Below are positions 26,825 to 35,994 of a DNA stretch of 64,000 nucleotides, piece by piece (within the stretch, counting starts at the first letter, position 1; each line of letters starts with the position of its first letter). Source of the DNA: Salinibacterium sp. SWN248 (GTDB lineage: Bacteria; Actinomycetota; Actinomycetes; Actinomycetales; Microbacteriaceae); contig NZ_JADYWW010000001.1 of the NCBI RefSeq assembly GCF_015864575.1, positions 1,945,719-2,009,718 on the forward strand, read 5' to 3'. The notes under the pieces are model-generated. The model searched no databases, was not told the origin of the DNA, and was given only the letters and a program-made list of their open reading frames with translations. A program made the position numbers and the translations under genes.

Positions 26825-27562
26825 ATGACAACACTTGCGTGGGATGGCTATATCAATGCCCGAGATTTGGGCGGCTTTCCCACGGCGTTATCACGCAGCG
26901 GCGTGACAGCAGCGGGTCGAATCGCCCGCGGACCGCGCCGAGAGCGGTTGACCGCGGCCGGATGGGATGATGCGCGGGCCTGGGGTTTGGCATCCGTTAT
27001 TGACCTCCGCTGCGAGCACGAGGTTGGCCCGGGTGAGGGCGATCACGTGATTTCAGACGCGGCACTCGATGGCGTCACGATCGTCAACGCCCCCACTGAA
27101 GATCAGAACGATCCTGAGTTCTGGGAGACCTGCGCCCCCATTCTCGACTCCCCCGAATACTGGGCCCACAATTGGCGACTGCAACCCCACCTGGTGCTTA
27201 GCGCTCTCGAAGCAATTGCCGGTTCGACACCGGGCACTCTTGTGCATTGCAGCGCAGGGCGGGATCGCACCGGGATGATCAGCGCGCTCCTTCTGGGCAA
27301 CGCGGGGGTTGATCCCGCCGCCGTCGCCGCCGACTATGCAACCTCCGTGCACGCAATGGCCGCCGTTGAGCAGCTTGTTCCCGGCGCCGAGCCAGAAGAG
27401 ATCCGCTCACCCGCTGAGGTGGACGAATGGATGCGCGACAAACTCCCCATTGTTCACGACACTGCCACGCGAACCCACGAGGTCTTCGACCTGCTCGGTG
27501 TCTCGATTGCGACGCGTTCGGCATTGCGCAGGCTGCTGATCGCCGAGCAGCCCACGCAATAG
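26825..27562 (+). CDS. tyrosine/serine phosphatase (PTP-like, DUF1706/PF13350 type)
   Basis: A 245-residue protein. NARDLGGFPT near the start and the P-loop VHCSAGRDRTGM mark the Y_phosphatase3 family, with Cys as nucleophile and Arg as phosphate ligand. The upstream extension of the frame is not conserved. TATGCT at 26813-26818 is six bases before ATG, suggesting leaderless translation. These enzymes dephosphorylate phosphotyrosine, phosphoserine or phosphoinositides; the true substrate is unknown. Confidence 0.88.
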   Translation: MTTLAWDGYINARDLGGFPTALSRSGVTAAGRIARGPRRERLTAAGWDDARAWGLASVIDLRCEHEVGPGEGDHVISDAALDGVTIVNAPTEDQNDPEFWETCAPILDSPEYWAHNWRLQPHLVLSALEAIAGSTPGTLVHCSAGRDRTGMISALLLGNAGVDPAAVAADYATSVHAMAAVEQLVPGAEPEEIRSPAEVDEWMRDKLPIVHDTATRTHEVFDLLGVSIATRSALRRLLIAEQPTQ

Positions 27563-27577
27563 TCCAACGGTCGGGGT

Positions 27578-28549
27578 TTAGGGCGTCTCCGGAACTTCCG
27601 GCCCTTCCGGCGGTGCGGCCGGTGCCGCTGCATTTCGGTGCCGCTCGGGCTGCGGTTTCTGATGACCCATTTCTCCTCCGATGCGACCGCCGAACGGCCG
27701 ACCGTGGTCGGCGTATTCTTCGCGGAAGAACCCGAGGCGCCACTCGCCCATTTCCATCCGCGCGCCCGTTCTGAGCGTGCGCGCGCCGGGATCCTGACCC
27801 GTAAGCGGGCGCGATCCGCCACCCACGGCACCGATGGCGTGAAGCACGTACTCGTCATCGTCATCGTGCCGGATTTCGGCGTGGAACGGCTCGAGGCCGG
27901 GAAGCTGCAGGTCTGCGGCAGAAGACGATCCAATAGTGGTGACTTCTGATCGCAACTCGAACTCCCGCGGCACTTGGCCGTTCCAGTTTTCGGAGCCGAC
28001 GACAAAGAACAGTCGAGGTCGCCCCGCACCAGCCGTGTAGTGCGTCGTGGTGATCTGTTTGCGAACAAACCGATCGAACGTCGGCACCAGCGGCAGCAGC
28101 GTGCTTGGCGGAAACTGCATTTCGGATGCTGGAGACGCAGTCGAATCGCGCCGCCGCAGTAGCGGTGCAATCGCAGCGCGACTCCCCAGCGCGATATGAG
28201 GAGAGCCGGTGAGTACTCGCTGAGTAACGGAGGGCTTGATAGCACCGACGCGAGCGATGAGCCCGAGCGGTCCCGAGAGCGCGACAGTCAGCCCGCGGTC
28301 GGCGAGAGCTTTGGCCGCGATACGCACGTCCTTGAGCTTGACTGTTCGCGCCTGCAGGAACAGCTCTGGCTTGCTCGAGAATACGTCGATTTCCATGCCG
28401 TTGGCGTTGATCGTGCCCGTCATTTTTTCTGTCTCGAGCGGTGGTGCTGCTGACTCCCCGCTGCCCGGTGACGCGGCATCCGCATCGTCAAGTATTGGTT
28501 CGATGAGCGAGAACGCCAGATCGATGTCGAACCTCGTTGAGGTGCTCAT
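27578..28549 (-). CDS. FHA domain protein
   Basis: A 323-residue protein from ATG 28547-28549, two bases after the preceding gene's stop. Residues about 190-290 form an FHA phosphothreonine-binding domain (EVTTIGSSSAADLQL, then PFHAEIRHDDDDEYVLHAIG). The N-terminal 150 residues form a separate conserved-looking domain (MTGTINANGMEIDVFSSKP, then DVRIAAKALADRGLTVALSG) that I do not recognise. The C-terminus is Pro/Ala-rich. It probably reads Ser/Thr kinase signals, but no kinase gene is near. It forms an operon with the 87-residue gene. Confidence 0.8.
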   Translation of the reverse strand: MSTSTRFDIDLAFSLIEPILDDADAASPGSGESAAPPLETEKMTGTINANGMEIDVFSSKPELFLQARTVKLKDVRIAAKALADRGLTVALSGPLGLIARVGAIKPSVTQRVLTGSPHIALGSRAAIAPLLRRRDSTASPASEMQFPPSTLLPLVPTFDRFVRKQITTTHYTAGAGRPRLFFVVGSENWNGQVPREFELRSEVTTIGSSSAADLQLPGLEPFHAEIRHDDDDEYVLHAIGAVGGGSRPLTGQDPGARTLRTGARMEMGEWRLGFFREEYADHGRPFGGRIGGEMGHQKPQPERHRNAAAPAAPPEGPEVPETP

Positions 28550-28551
28550 CG

Positions 28552-28815
28552 TTACGGGGCGGTCGGTTCGGAGCCGGATCCCTCGCTGGTGGTCACCCGC
28601 AGGGTGCCGTTGAGTTTCCAGGTCGCGCGGGGCGCATCCTGGCCAACATCGCGGGGAACTTCGACGGTCATGTCGATGAAGTTGTAGTCGATGACAGCAC
28701 TGCGACCGGTGAGATACGACCACATCTCTTTGCCAAGATCTGTCCAGTCTTGGATGTTGTGGGCGTCGGGGCCTGAACCGGTTTCGGCGGCTGCTGGGCT
28801 GTTGAGATCAGACAT
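28552..28815 (-). CDS. small conserved protein paired with the FHA gene
   Basis: An 87-residue protein from ATG 28813-28815, with an AAAGGA ribosome site. It contains WTDLGKEMWSYLTGRSAVID, FIDMTVEVPRDVG and ATWKLNGTLRVTTSE, a soluble alpha/beta composition with no membrane segment. The regular alternation in the second half suggests beta strands. No named family is recalled with certainty. Two-base spacing to the FHA gene argues for a joint function, possibly a partner of its N-terminal domain. Confidence 0.7.
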   Translation of the reverse strand: MSDLNSPAAAETGSGPDAHNIQDWTDLGKEMWSYLTGRSAVIDYNFIDMTVEVPRDVGQDAPRATWKLNGTLRVTTSEGSGSEPTAP

Positions 28816-28999
28816 GGTTTCGTCCTTTTCACTCGCGTTGAGGAATCGGGCAACCATCGTGATCGGTAGCCGCCCACTGTAATGCCACGATAATCGCGTG
28901 CCTCAGACGGCGGAAGAGTTGCGGCCCAGGTCACGGCATTCTCACTGGGAAGGATGGCGTGCCGAGCGGATGCTCGCGCTCCGCTTATTACGCTGCGAG

Positions 29000-29461
29000 T
29001 TAGGCGAGTTGCTGCGACGGGATCGCCGGAATCAGGCGCCGGGCAGTCACGACAACAAAGATGATCAGCAACACAAAAATGGCGCCGTCGGCCGCGATGT
29101 AGAAGTAATGCCAGAGTGAGCCCCCGGTGTCTACGCCGGCAACCACGGCATCCGTTCGGGCATTAAGTGGTGGGCGAATGACGAGGATCTGAGTGAGCAG
29201 CACTACCCAGAGCCCCACGAGTAGACCCCATTGCACGCGCGTCGCGCGCGGACGGATCATGGCGAGCGTGAGCAGCGCACCCAGCACCAGCGCGGTGGTG
29301 TTCATCGCGAAGAAGACTAGGCGTCCGATGCCGAGCCCTAGCTCCAGAGTGATCCCCGGTGCTTGAAACTTCAGCGGAGTTTCAAGGAACGAGATACCGA
29401 TGATCAGACCCAACCAGATTGCGGGAATGACCAACCGAAGGGTGAGACTCGTGCGTTGCAT
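29000..29461 (-). CDS. four-helix membrane protein of unknown function
   Basis: A 153-residue protein with four hydrophobic helices (residues 8-28, 44-68, 76-95 and 115-140) and the segment FLETPLKFQAPGITLELGLG in the first loop. No catalytic motif is visible. TACGTT lies six bases before the ATG on the minus strand, with a weak GGGAG. It lies downstream of the thioredoxin/DUF4395 pair and may belong to the same unit. Confidence 0.75.
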   Translation of the reverse strand: MQRTSLTLRLVIPAIWLGLIIGISFLETPLKFQAPGITLELGLGIGRLVFFAMNTTALVLGALLTLAMIRPRATRVQWGLLVGLWVVLLTQILVIRPPLNARTDAVVAGVDTGGSLWHYFYIAADGAIFVLLIIFVVVTARRLIPAIPSQQLA

Positions 29462-29528
29462 GCTCCCAACGTATCGGAGAATCGCAAGCCGCCTCCGGCC
29501 ACTCGGAACGGCTCAGGTTGGTGCGCCG

Positions 29529-30095
29529 TTAAGCGGCGGAGCGAGCGCGACCAACCAGCCCGGCACGCACGAGCAGCACATAGAGCTGGCATCCGAGGCA
29601 GTAGTCGAAGACTGAGTTGAGGAACGCGGCGATGAACGCCATGCCCGCGAAGATGACTAGAGCGTAGGGCACAGCCGCGAGGTGCAGCACGATGCCGAGA
29701 ACCGTGATGACGAAGCCGACGCCCTGCGAGAACGTGGGTGGTCGCGGGTCTTCGAGGTGGCTGGGCGCGCTGAGGCGCGGACGGATCGCGGCCTTGAAGA
29801 AGACTCCATACGGGTGACGCTGGATGCCAGCGAAAGCGCCCCACGCGAACAGAGCCGTGATGAGGCTCAGGAGAATGAAGGCCGGCTGGCTAGCGCGCTC
29901 GGCGAGTGTGGCCGGGAGCGCTGCTGCGGCATCCAATCCGAGGCCGATCACGGTCAGCAGCAACACGGCGGTGATGCCGGCGCCGAAGCGGGGACCGCGC
30001 GGGTCGATTCCGGCCTGGCCCGGCTTGGCTGCAAGAGCTGTTTTGGAGTCGGAGAGTTGCGTCGTTCCGGCGGCGCGGGTGTCATTCGAAGTCAT
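29529..30095 (-). CDS. DUF4395 membrane protein with CLGC motif, thioredoxin partner
   Basis: A 188-residue protein with four helices after a 35-residue soluble N-terminus (IDPRGPRFGAGITAVLL). HPYGVFFKAAIRPRL and NSVFDYCLGCQLYVLLV are DUF4395 features. It follows the thioredoxin-like gene by 69 bases. Its paralog in the sulfur operon (6903-7430) has CIGC at the same place. A role passing thiol or disulfide electrons across the membrane with the thioredoxin is inferred from this pairing. Confidence 0.85.
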   Translation of the reverse strand: MTSNDTRAAGTTQLSDSKTALAAKPGQAGIDPRGPRFGAGITAVLLLTVIGLGLDAAAALPATLAERASQPAFILLSLITALFAWGAFAGIQRHPYGVFFKAAIRPRLSAPSHLEDPRPPTFSQGVGFVITVLGIVLHLAAVPYALVIFAGMAFIAAFLNSVFDYCLGCQLYVLLVRAGLVGRARSAA

Positions 30096-30164
30096 GGGAG
30101 TCGCTATCTGTGGTGCTCCGTGTGGGAGCGCTGTCTCGGGGTGGACGGGTGCGGAAACTGTTTG

Positions 30165-30629
30165 TTAGACCAGCGCGGGGCTGAGCATCCGGTCCAGTTC
30201 GGCACGGACGTCGTTGATCTTGGGAGCTCCGCCGATGCGGGCCTGCAGCACACCGTTGCCATCAAGGATGAACGTGGTCGGAGACTGCAACAGGTTGAAC
30301 TGGTTGGCGATCTCGGGACGCGAGGTGACATCCACATTGACGTGAACAACGACGCCGGTTCCGTCATCGAACTCGCTGGCAAGGGCGCTCAGCTGAGTGT
30401 GGACAGTAGGGCAAATCGCGCAGGCTGCGGTGGAGAACTGGACCAGCGTGACGCGACTGCCGAACGGGGCGGCACCGGGAATCGAAATGCGATTCTCTTC
30501 GGATGCGGCGGTCGAGGCGTCGGTTCGAGTGTGCTTAATGCGGCCGGTACGGGCACGCCAAACTAGGCCAAGCACAGTGGCGAGAGCCACGAGGCTAAGA
30601 AGCACAGTCAGGGTTTCCACAGCGTTCAC
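30165..30629 (-). CDS. membrane-anchored thioredoxin-like protein
   Basis: A 154-residue protein. An N-terminal helix (residues 5-25) is followed by a thioredoxin fold at about 55-150 with the active site TAACAICPTVH (CAIC) and cis-Pro in QSPTTFIL. An extracytoplasmic or membrane-proximal thiol-disulfide exchange role is likely. It is co-oriented with the DUF4395 gene. The GTG start has an AAAGG element directly upstream. Confidence 0.88.
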   Translation of the reverse strand: MNAVETLTVLLSLVALATVLGLVWRARTGRIKHTRTDASTAASEENRISIPGAAPFGSRVTLVQFSTAACAICPTVHTQLSALASEFDDGTGVVVHVNVDVTSRPEIANQFNLLQSPTTFILDGNGVLQARIGGAPKINDVRAELDRMLSPALV

Positions 30630-30746
30630 CTTTCGAGGTTATTGCGAGTTCAGGGCCGTCGCCGTTGTGTGACGCGAAGTTACTGACGCGACGTCGTACG
30701 GGGACGGTTGGTTACCAAGAGAACAAGCCGAATAGGGCTCCGGATA

Positions 30747-30782
30747 TTCCACAGGCCGCCAGAAATCTGGCGGCCTGTGGAA
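30747..30782. repeat. 16-bp perfect hairpin with AAAT loop
   Basis: TTCCACAGGCCGCCAG (30747-30762) pairs perfectly with 30767-30782 around AAAT. It lies 69 bases beyond the SDR stop (minus strand) and 118 bases before the thioredoxin gene start. It lacks a T-run on either side, so it may be a factor-assisted terminator or another structural element. Confidence 0.7.
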
Positions 30783-30850
30783 CGAGCTGTGCTGATCGGG
30801 CGCGTCTTGCGGGCTCTGGGAGTCTTGCGAGCCTGATCAGTCGAGCAGCA

Positions 30851-31651
30851 TTAGATGCTGTTGTGGTCCTTCACGGAGGCTTCGAGCTCGGTAAGACCGG
30901 GAGCCAGCGCTGCGTCGACAGCGAGCGGGTCAACGAGGTTGAGGTCCTGCATTCCGCGCGCACGCTCATGGGTGGCGTTGATCTCATGTTCGTCGGCCGC
31001 CAAACCTGCCATTACGCGCTCGACAACGCCAGAGACAGGCCCGCGCTTCCAGTCAGCGTTCTGGCTGCTCATCATCTCGGTGTCGGTGGCACCGGGGTAA
31101 ACCGTGGCCACGTGCACGCCCGTGCCGTGCAGTTCGCGACGCATCGCTTCACCGAACGCGGCCAGACCTGACTTGGTGGCGGCGTAGACGGCGTAGAACG
31201 GCATCGCGACAAGGGCGATCTCGCTCGAGATGTTCAGGATGAGGCTCCCGTTGGCTGCACCGCTGGTGCGCAACTGAGGCAACAGTGCCTGCGTAAGCAG
31301 CACCGGTGCGGTGAGGTTGAGGTCGATCATCGCGGTGGCTTCTGCGGCGGTGGACTCTTCGAGTCGTCCAGCACGCACGTTGCCGGCGTTGTTCACGAGA
31401 AGGTCAATGGTGTCCCACGACTTCACGGCGTCAGCGACGTTCTGCGCGCCATCCGCCTGACCGAGGTCCTGAACCAGAATTTCGGATGTTCCACCGGCGT
31501 TCTTTACGAGGTCGGCAGTCTCCTGCAGGGTGGCTTCCTTGCGGCCAACGAGCAGCAGGTGTGCACCCTTGGCAGCGAATTCGAGGGCGATAGCCTGACC
31601 AATTCCTTGGCCAGCTCCGGTGATGATTCCGCGACGGTTGTTGAGATCCAT
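30851..31651 (-). CDS. SDR family oxidoreductase, copy 1 of the flanking pair
   Basis: A 266-residue protein from ATG 31649-31651. Classical SDR motifs: TGAGQGIGQA, LLVGRKEA (Arg after beta-2, consistent with NADPH), NNAGNVRAG, ILNISSE with YAATKSGLA (Ser, Tyr, Lys). Copy 2 at 42402-43202 differs by only a handful of residues over the first 200 and more in the last 60. The copies flank the sugar-catabolism island in the same orientation. Its upstream region has the palindrome ACCGTACGGT. Substrate unknown; a polyol or ketose is suggested by location only. Confidence 0.9.
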   Translation of the reverse strand: MDLNNRRGIITGAGQGIGQAIALEFAAKGAHLLLVGRKEATLQETADLVKNAGGTSEILVQDLGQADGAQNVADAVKSWDTIDLLVNNAGNVRAGRLEESTAAEATAMIDLNLTAPVLLTQALLPQLRTSGAANGSLILNISSEIALVAMPFYAVYAATKSGLAAFGEAMRRELHGTGVHVATVYPGATDTEMMSSQNADWKRGPVSGVVERVMAGLAADEHEINATHERARGMQDLNLVDPLAVDAALAPGLTELEASVKDHNSI

Positions 31652-31668
31652 TGTGGGGATCCTTCCTA
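31053..31668. repeat. long direct repeat, left copy
   Basis: About 616 bases covering most of the SDR gene and its ribosome-site region match 42604-43219 at a constant offset of 11,551. I count roughly a dozen differences by eye, about 98% identity. Both copies have the same orientation. Confidence 0.85.
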
Positions 31669-31750
31669 ATCTGGGGACGGGCCACGAGAGCGACCCGGAG
31701 AAAAACTCTCGTGCTGCTCGGGACGCTAGCACGGCATTCTGGGATTTACT

Positions 31751-31760
31751 ACCGTACGGT
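31751..31760. promoter_or_regulatory. palindrome upstream of SDR copy 1
   Basis: ACCGTACGGT is a perfect 10-bp palindrome 100 bases upstream of SDR copy 1. The promoter region of copy 2 has the related GTACCGAACGGTAC at a comparable distance. This looks like a shared TetR-type operator, although no TetR gene is nearby. Confidence 0.5.
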
Positions 31761-31931
31761 TCTATATCCCAGCGCACTCAGAATGCCAAGTCGCGCCAGA
31801 GCTCCCCAGCTCGAATCCTCGCCCGCTCGTCGTTGCGCGCAGAAGAGAGCTCGCTCCATTTCCTATTTCCTATAGTATCTTTGAATGCGCGGTTGCGTAG
31901 AACTGCAGCTCAACGATGAGGAGCGAGAACA

Positions 31932-33662
31932 ATGACCCGTTTGTGGAACGAACCAGCGGACTTTGCCAACGAGATGGTCGACGGATTCGTGCGGGCCAAC
32001 ACCAAGTGGGTCCGCAAAACTTCAGGCGGTGTGGCTCGCTCCACCCGCTCTGAAAACCCCGAAGTAGCCGTCGTCATCGGCGGTGGCTCCGGCCACTACC
32101 CCGCCTTCGCCGGACTCGTTGGACCAGGACTCGCGCATGGAGCAGCAATGGGTAACCTCTTTGCCTCACCCTCTGCCCGCCAAGTTGAAGCCGTCATCCA
32201 AGCAACCCAGCAGGGCCGAGGCGTACTCCTCAGCTACGGAAACTACGCCGGCGACGTTATGCACTTCTCCACTGCCCAAGCCGCTGCGCGTGCAGCAGGC
32301 ATCGAGTGCCGCTCAGTCGTCGTCACCGATGACATTTTCAGCGCACCGCCCACGGAGAAAGCAAAGCGCCGAGGAATCGCCGGCGACCTCACCGTCTTCA
32401 AAATCGCCGGCGCTGCAGCCGCAGCCGGACACGACCTTGACCATGTTGAGCGCGTCGCCCTTCTCGCCAACGAACGCACTCGCACCATGGGCGTTGCATT
32501 CTCCGGATGCACGCTCCCTGGCGCGTCGGAGCCGCTGTTTTCGGTGCCGGAAGGCCGCATGGCAATTGGCCTCGGCATCCATGGTGAACCAGGCCTCGAA
32601 GAGACCGACATCCCCACAGCGAACCAGCTCTCTGAACTGTTCGTGGAACGACTTCTCGCCGAGGCCGAAATTCCCGACGGCGTCGCTCCGCAGGGCGCTC
32701 GTGTGGTTCCAGTGCTCAACGGTTTGGGGTCAGTAAAGAACGAAGAGCTCTTCGTCTTGTTCTCGCGCATCGCCGAGTTGCTCGAGGCCGCCGGCATCAC
32801 CATCGTTGACCCGCAGGTTGGCGAATTCTGCACGAGCTTCGACATGGCCGGAGTCTCGCTCACGCTGTTCTGGCTCGATGACGAACTTGAAGAACTCTGG
32901 AACGCGCCAGCAAGCGCACCCGCTTTCCGCACCGGCTCCGCACAATCGGGCAACGTTGTTGCGGTCGAAGGCGACAACTCGGTGGTGGCTGACGACGCTA
33001 TTGCTGTGTCGACCGCAGAGTCACAAGCCGCAGCAGCCACGATCGCCACCATGCTCTCCGCCATGAGCACCCTGATCGACGAGAACGCCGACGAACTCGG
33101 ACGCTTGGATGCCGTAGCCGGCGACGGCGATCACGGTATCGGCATGCAGCGTGGCGTGAACGCTGCCGCAGCCGCCGCAGCACAGGCTGCAGAGCGTGGG
33201 GCTGGTGCACAATCCCTTCTCAACCGTGCGGCCGATGAATGGTCTGACCGCGCCGGTGGAACCTCGGGGGCTCTGTGGGGCGTAATCCTCAAGAGCGTAG
33301 GGGAATACCTCGGCGATACCGCCGAGATCACGGCTGACTCCGTCAGCGCAGGGGTAAGCGCTGCGAGCGATGCTGTGATGGCATACGGCGGAGCATCCGT
33401 GGGTGACAAGACTCTCGTCGATGCGCTGGTTCCTTTTGCGACCTCGCTCCGCGAGCGTGTAGCGGCCGGCGATCTTCTCGCTGCCGCTTGGGCTGAGGCT
33501 GCGCGGCAAGCGACTCTCGCTACCGAACGCACTAGCGGCATGATGCCGGGGCTCGGACGCGCTCGCTCCCACGGTGAGAAGTCTCTCGGCACCCCTGACC
33601 CCGGAGCAGTGTCACTGTCGCTCATCGTGACGATGCTCGGTACGCAGCTCGCTGATGCCTAA
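31932..33662 (+). CDS. dihydroxyacetone/erythrulose kinase, DhaK-DhaL fusion (LerK/DerK-like)
   Basis: A 576-residue ATP-dependent kinase. Residues 1-330 form a DhaK domain: [26 protein letters not shown] and [12 protein letters not shown], whose His forms the covalent hemiaminal with the ketose. Residues about 370-575 form a DhaL domain with the Mg-ATP Asp cluster AGDGDHGIG and GGTSGALWG. Fused kinases beside RpiB and TIM-like isomerases are the erythrulose kinases of tetritol pathways; ordinary dihydroxyacetone kinase is the alternative. First gene of the island operon, with a GAGGAGCGAG ribosome site. Confidence 0.88.
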   Translation: MTRLWNEPADFANEMVDGFVRANTKWVRKTSGGVARSTRSENPEVAVVIGGGSGHYPAFAGLVGPGLAHGAAMGNLFASPSARQVEAVIQATQQGRGVLLSYGNYAGDVMHFSTAQAAARAAGIECRSVVVTDDIFSAPPTEKAKRRGIAGDLTVFKIAGAAAAAGHDLDHVERVALLANERTRTMGVAFSGCTLPGASEPLFSVPEGRMAIGLGIHGEPGLEETDIPTANQLSELFVERLLAEAEIPDGVAPQGARVVPVLNGLGSVKNEELFVLFSRIAELLEAAGITIVDPQVGEFCTSFDMAGVSLTLFWLDDELEELWNAPASAPAFRTGSAQSGNVVAVEGDNSVVADDAIAVSTAESQAAAATIATMLSAMSTLIDENADELGRLDAVAGDGDHGIGMQRGVNAAAAAAAQAAERGAGAQSLLNRAADEWSDRAGGTSGALWGVILKSVGEYLGDTAEITADSVSAGVSAASDAVMAYGGASVGDKTLVDALVPFATSLRERVAAGDLLAAAWAEAARQATLATERTSGMMPGLGRARSHGEKSLGTPDPGAVSLSLIVTMLGTQLADA

Positions 33663-33708
33663 CTCCCACCACCTTTTTACCACCCATCGCAGAGAAAGTA
33701 GAAACACT

Positions 33709-34170
33709 ATGTCCACACCATGGCGCGTTGTTATCGGCTCAGACGAGGCCGGATTCGACTACAAAGAGATCATCAAGCACGATCTGGAGAACAACCCGTT
33801 GATCAGTTCAGTGGTTGACGTTGGAGTATCAGCGGACGCGTCAAAGAACTACCCTGGCGTCGCCATCTCTGCCGCCGAAATCGTGGCTGCTGGTGAGGCT
33901 GACCGCGCCATCCTGATCTGTGGCACCGGTCTGGGTGTCGCGATCGCCGCCAACAAGGTTGCGGGCATCCGTGCGGTCACCGCGCACGATTCATTCTCGG
34001 TGGAGCGAAGCATTCTCTCTAATGATGCGCAGATCTTGTGCATGGGCCAGCGCGTTGTCGGCATCGAGCTTGCGCGCCGCAATGTTCGCGAGTGGCTCAC
34101 CTACGAGTTCGACGCGACGAGTGCGTCGAATGACAAGGTGCAAGAGATCTCTGACTACGAGAACGCTTAG
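33709..34170 (+). CDS. RpiB/LacAB-family sugar-phosphate isomerase (EryI-like)
   Basis: A 153-residue protein from ATG 33709. [15 protein letters not shown], the active-site Cys in [15 protein letters not shown] and [11 protein letters not shown] identify the RpiB fold. In erythritol and threitol pathways the homologue EryI/DerI converts erythrulose 4-phosphate to erythrose 4-phosphate. The order kinase-RpiB-TIM here matches those loci, so I prefer that over ribose 5-phosphate isomerase. It lies two bases before the next gene. Confidence 0.88.
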   Translation: MSTPWRVVIGSDEAGFDYKEIIKHDLENNPLISSVVDVGVSADASKNYPGVAISAAEIVAAGEADRAILICGTGLGVAIAANKVAGIRAVTAHDSFSVERSILSNDAQILCMGQRVVGIELARRNVREWLTYEFDATSASNDKVQEISDYENA

Positions 34171-34172
34171 TC

Positions 34173-34991
34173 ATGTCTAGTCTCGGGAGCGTCAGGCCAG
34201 TGCAGGTTGGCGTCAGCTTGAAAATGTACTTCAGCCATGACCGCACCGTTGCGTGGTGCACCGCCGTGGCGGAAATCGCCCGCACTCACGACGCCGTGCT
34301 GTCGGGCGCTGCCGAGCTATTCGTTATTCCCACGTTCCCGTCAATTCCCGCCGCGCATCAGATACTCAATGGCGTTGCCCGAGTTGGTGCTCAAAACCTG
34401 AGCACGGAGGATGCTGGCGCCCTCACCGGCGAGGTGAGCGGCAGCGTTCTTGCCGAGGTCGGTTGCACGGTGGTCGAGGTGGGCCACGCGGAACGGCGAC
34501 GTCTTTTTGGCGAAACCGATCCAATCGTCCGCGCCAAGACTGCGGCAGCTCTGCGCAATAATCTGCGGCCCGTGCTCTGCGTCGGAGAGGCCCACCAGTC
34601 GACCGCCGCCGAGGCTGCAGCTGAGTGCATCCGCCAGCTTGATGATGCACTGATGGATGCTGACGCCGACGGCCATCGGGGCGCCATCACCGTCGCCTAT
34701 GAACCCCACTGGGCTATTGGCGCGCCCGAGCCGGCTTCAGCCCGCCACATTCAGGATGTCTGTACTCTTCTTCGCGAATATGCCGCCCGTTTGGAGCTCC
34801 ACTCAGGCTCCGCAGTGATCTATGGGGGAAGCGCCGGCCCGGGATTGCTCACCGAACTTGCCGGCACCGTGGATGGCCTATTCCTGGGGAGATTTGCACA
34901 CGATCCGGCCGCCATCCGATCGATCCTCGATGAAATAGGTAGAATCGCTTCCGATCGCACATCCGACCGTCCCGCCGTGGCCGGTCACTAG
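34173..34991 (+). CDS. triosephosphate isomerase-like protein (EryH-like)
   Basis: A 272-residue TIM-family protein. The catalytic Lys in VSLKMYF, His in VGHAERRRLFGE and Glu in VAYEPHWAIG are all present, with GGSAGPGLL phosphate binding. The sequence is clearly diverged from housekeeping TpiA (VSLKMYF instead of GNWKM). This form, next to RpiB and an erythrulose-type kinase, is like EryH, an erythrulose-phosphate isomerase. It follows rpiB by two bases and is tightly coupled. Confidence 0.85.
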   Translation: MSSLGSVRPVQVGVSLKMYFSHDRTVAWCTAVAEIARTHDAVLSGAAELFVIPTFPSIPAAHQILNGVARVGAQNLSTEDAGALTGEVSGSVLAEVGCTVVEVGHAERRRLFGETDPIVRAKTAAALRNNLRPVLCVGEAHQSTAAEAAAECIRQLDDALMDADADGHRGAITVAYEPHWAIGAPEPASARHIQDVCTLLREYAARLELHSGSAVIYGGSAGPGLLTELAGTVDGLFLGRFAHDPAAIRSILDEIGRIASDRTSDRPAVAGH

Positions 34992-35002
34992 GGAAGGCTC
35001 CA

Positions 35003-35719
35003 ATGACGACAGATTCGCTGTTCACATCGAACTCGTCGCCCTCCATCGAGCGCCGTGGATTGCGTGACCACGTGTATGACCGCGTGCTCGACGTGCTCCT
35101 AGGGCCCGGAGTTGAACCGGGCTCGCGCCTCTCTATTGACACCATTGCTCGAGACCTTGGCGTCTCCCCCACTCCCGTTCGAGAAGCCCTCGTACAACTC
35201 GAACGCACCGGCCTCGTCACCCGAGTAGCCAATAAGGGCTATACCGTTGCTGAACCATTGGCCGCCGACCAACTCGAAGCACTCTTCGATGCTCGGCTCG
35301 TCTTGGAATCGGGGTCTGCCGCAATTGCTGCGCGCAATCCCGAGAAGCTGCTCCCCGTTCTTGAGAAGGCCCTCACCCAACACCTCAAGCTCACCGCTGC
35401 AGTTCACGAGGCCTCTCTCGTTGGCGAGATCCCGTTAGAACTATTGCGCGACTACTTCGCCGCCGACTGGAACTTTCACCACCTCATTTTTGAGCACACC
35501 CACAACCCATTCTTGATCGACATGTCCGAAGCGATTTCCACGCGAGTGCACCGGATGCGTCAAACCGTTGCCACGGGTGTGAGCGACGCCGAAGAAGCCA
35601 CAGCAGAACACCGCGCCATCCTCGATGCCTTCCCCCACGGCCCCGAGGCTGTCGAAGCCGCCATGCGCAGTCACATCCTCAAAGTGCGTGATCGCGCCCG
35701 CGACGACTCTGTCCGCTAA
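35003..35719 (+). CDS. GntR/FCD family transcriptional regulator
   Basis: A 238-residue protein. Winged HTH at residues 15-80 (LRDHVYDRVLDVLLGPGVEP, VSPTPVREALVQLERTGLV), then the all-helical FCD effector domain with metal-site residues (DWNFHHLIFEHTHNP, and TAEHRAILDAF). FCD regulators usually sense sugar acids or sugar phosphates, so it is the likely repressor of this island. It starts 11 bases after the TIM-like gene, inside the operon. AT-rich motifs upstream of 31932 and 35995 are possible operators. Confidence 0.9.
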   Translation: MTTDSLFTSNSSPSIERRGLRDHVYDRVLDVLLGPGVEPGSRLSIDTIARDLGVSPTPVREALVQLERTGLVTRVANKGYTVAEPLAADQLEALFDARLVLESGSAAIAARNPEKLLPVLEKALTQHLKLTAAVHEASLVGEIPLELLRDYFAADWNFHHLIFEHTHNPFLIDMSEAISTRVHRMRQTVATGVSDAEEATAEHRAILDAFPHGPEAVEAAMRSHILKVRDRARDDSVR

Positions 35720-35994
35720 CTAGCTCCGATTCGAACGTCGGCAGACTCCGCCCGCGCTGTTTGACGCGCACTCGCTCCGAACGCCGCTCTGCGCGCTCGG
35801 CGCCGACTCCTGCACGTTCTCGGCGCCCACCCCGGTGCCTTGGGGCCTTCAGCTGGGCACTCTTTCTGGCGCGCCCGCCCGCTGTTTCCTCGGCCGCACC
35901 TTGTCACCTTGCGTGCAATTCGAAAAATGCTATATGATCTACGATTAGATGCATCGGGTGAATAAGCCCGAGAATCAACAAAGGAGTTGGCAAT

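Noticed and set aside
28898-29119. 73-codon plus frame starting near a TAATCG element
   Set aside because: Arg-rich composition and overlap with the end of the membrane-protein gene suggest chance.
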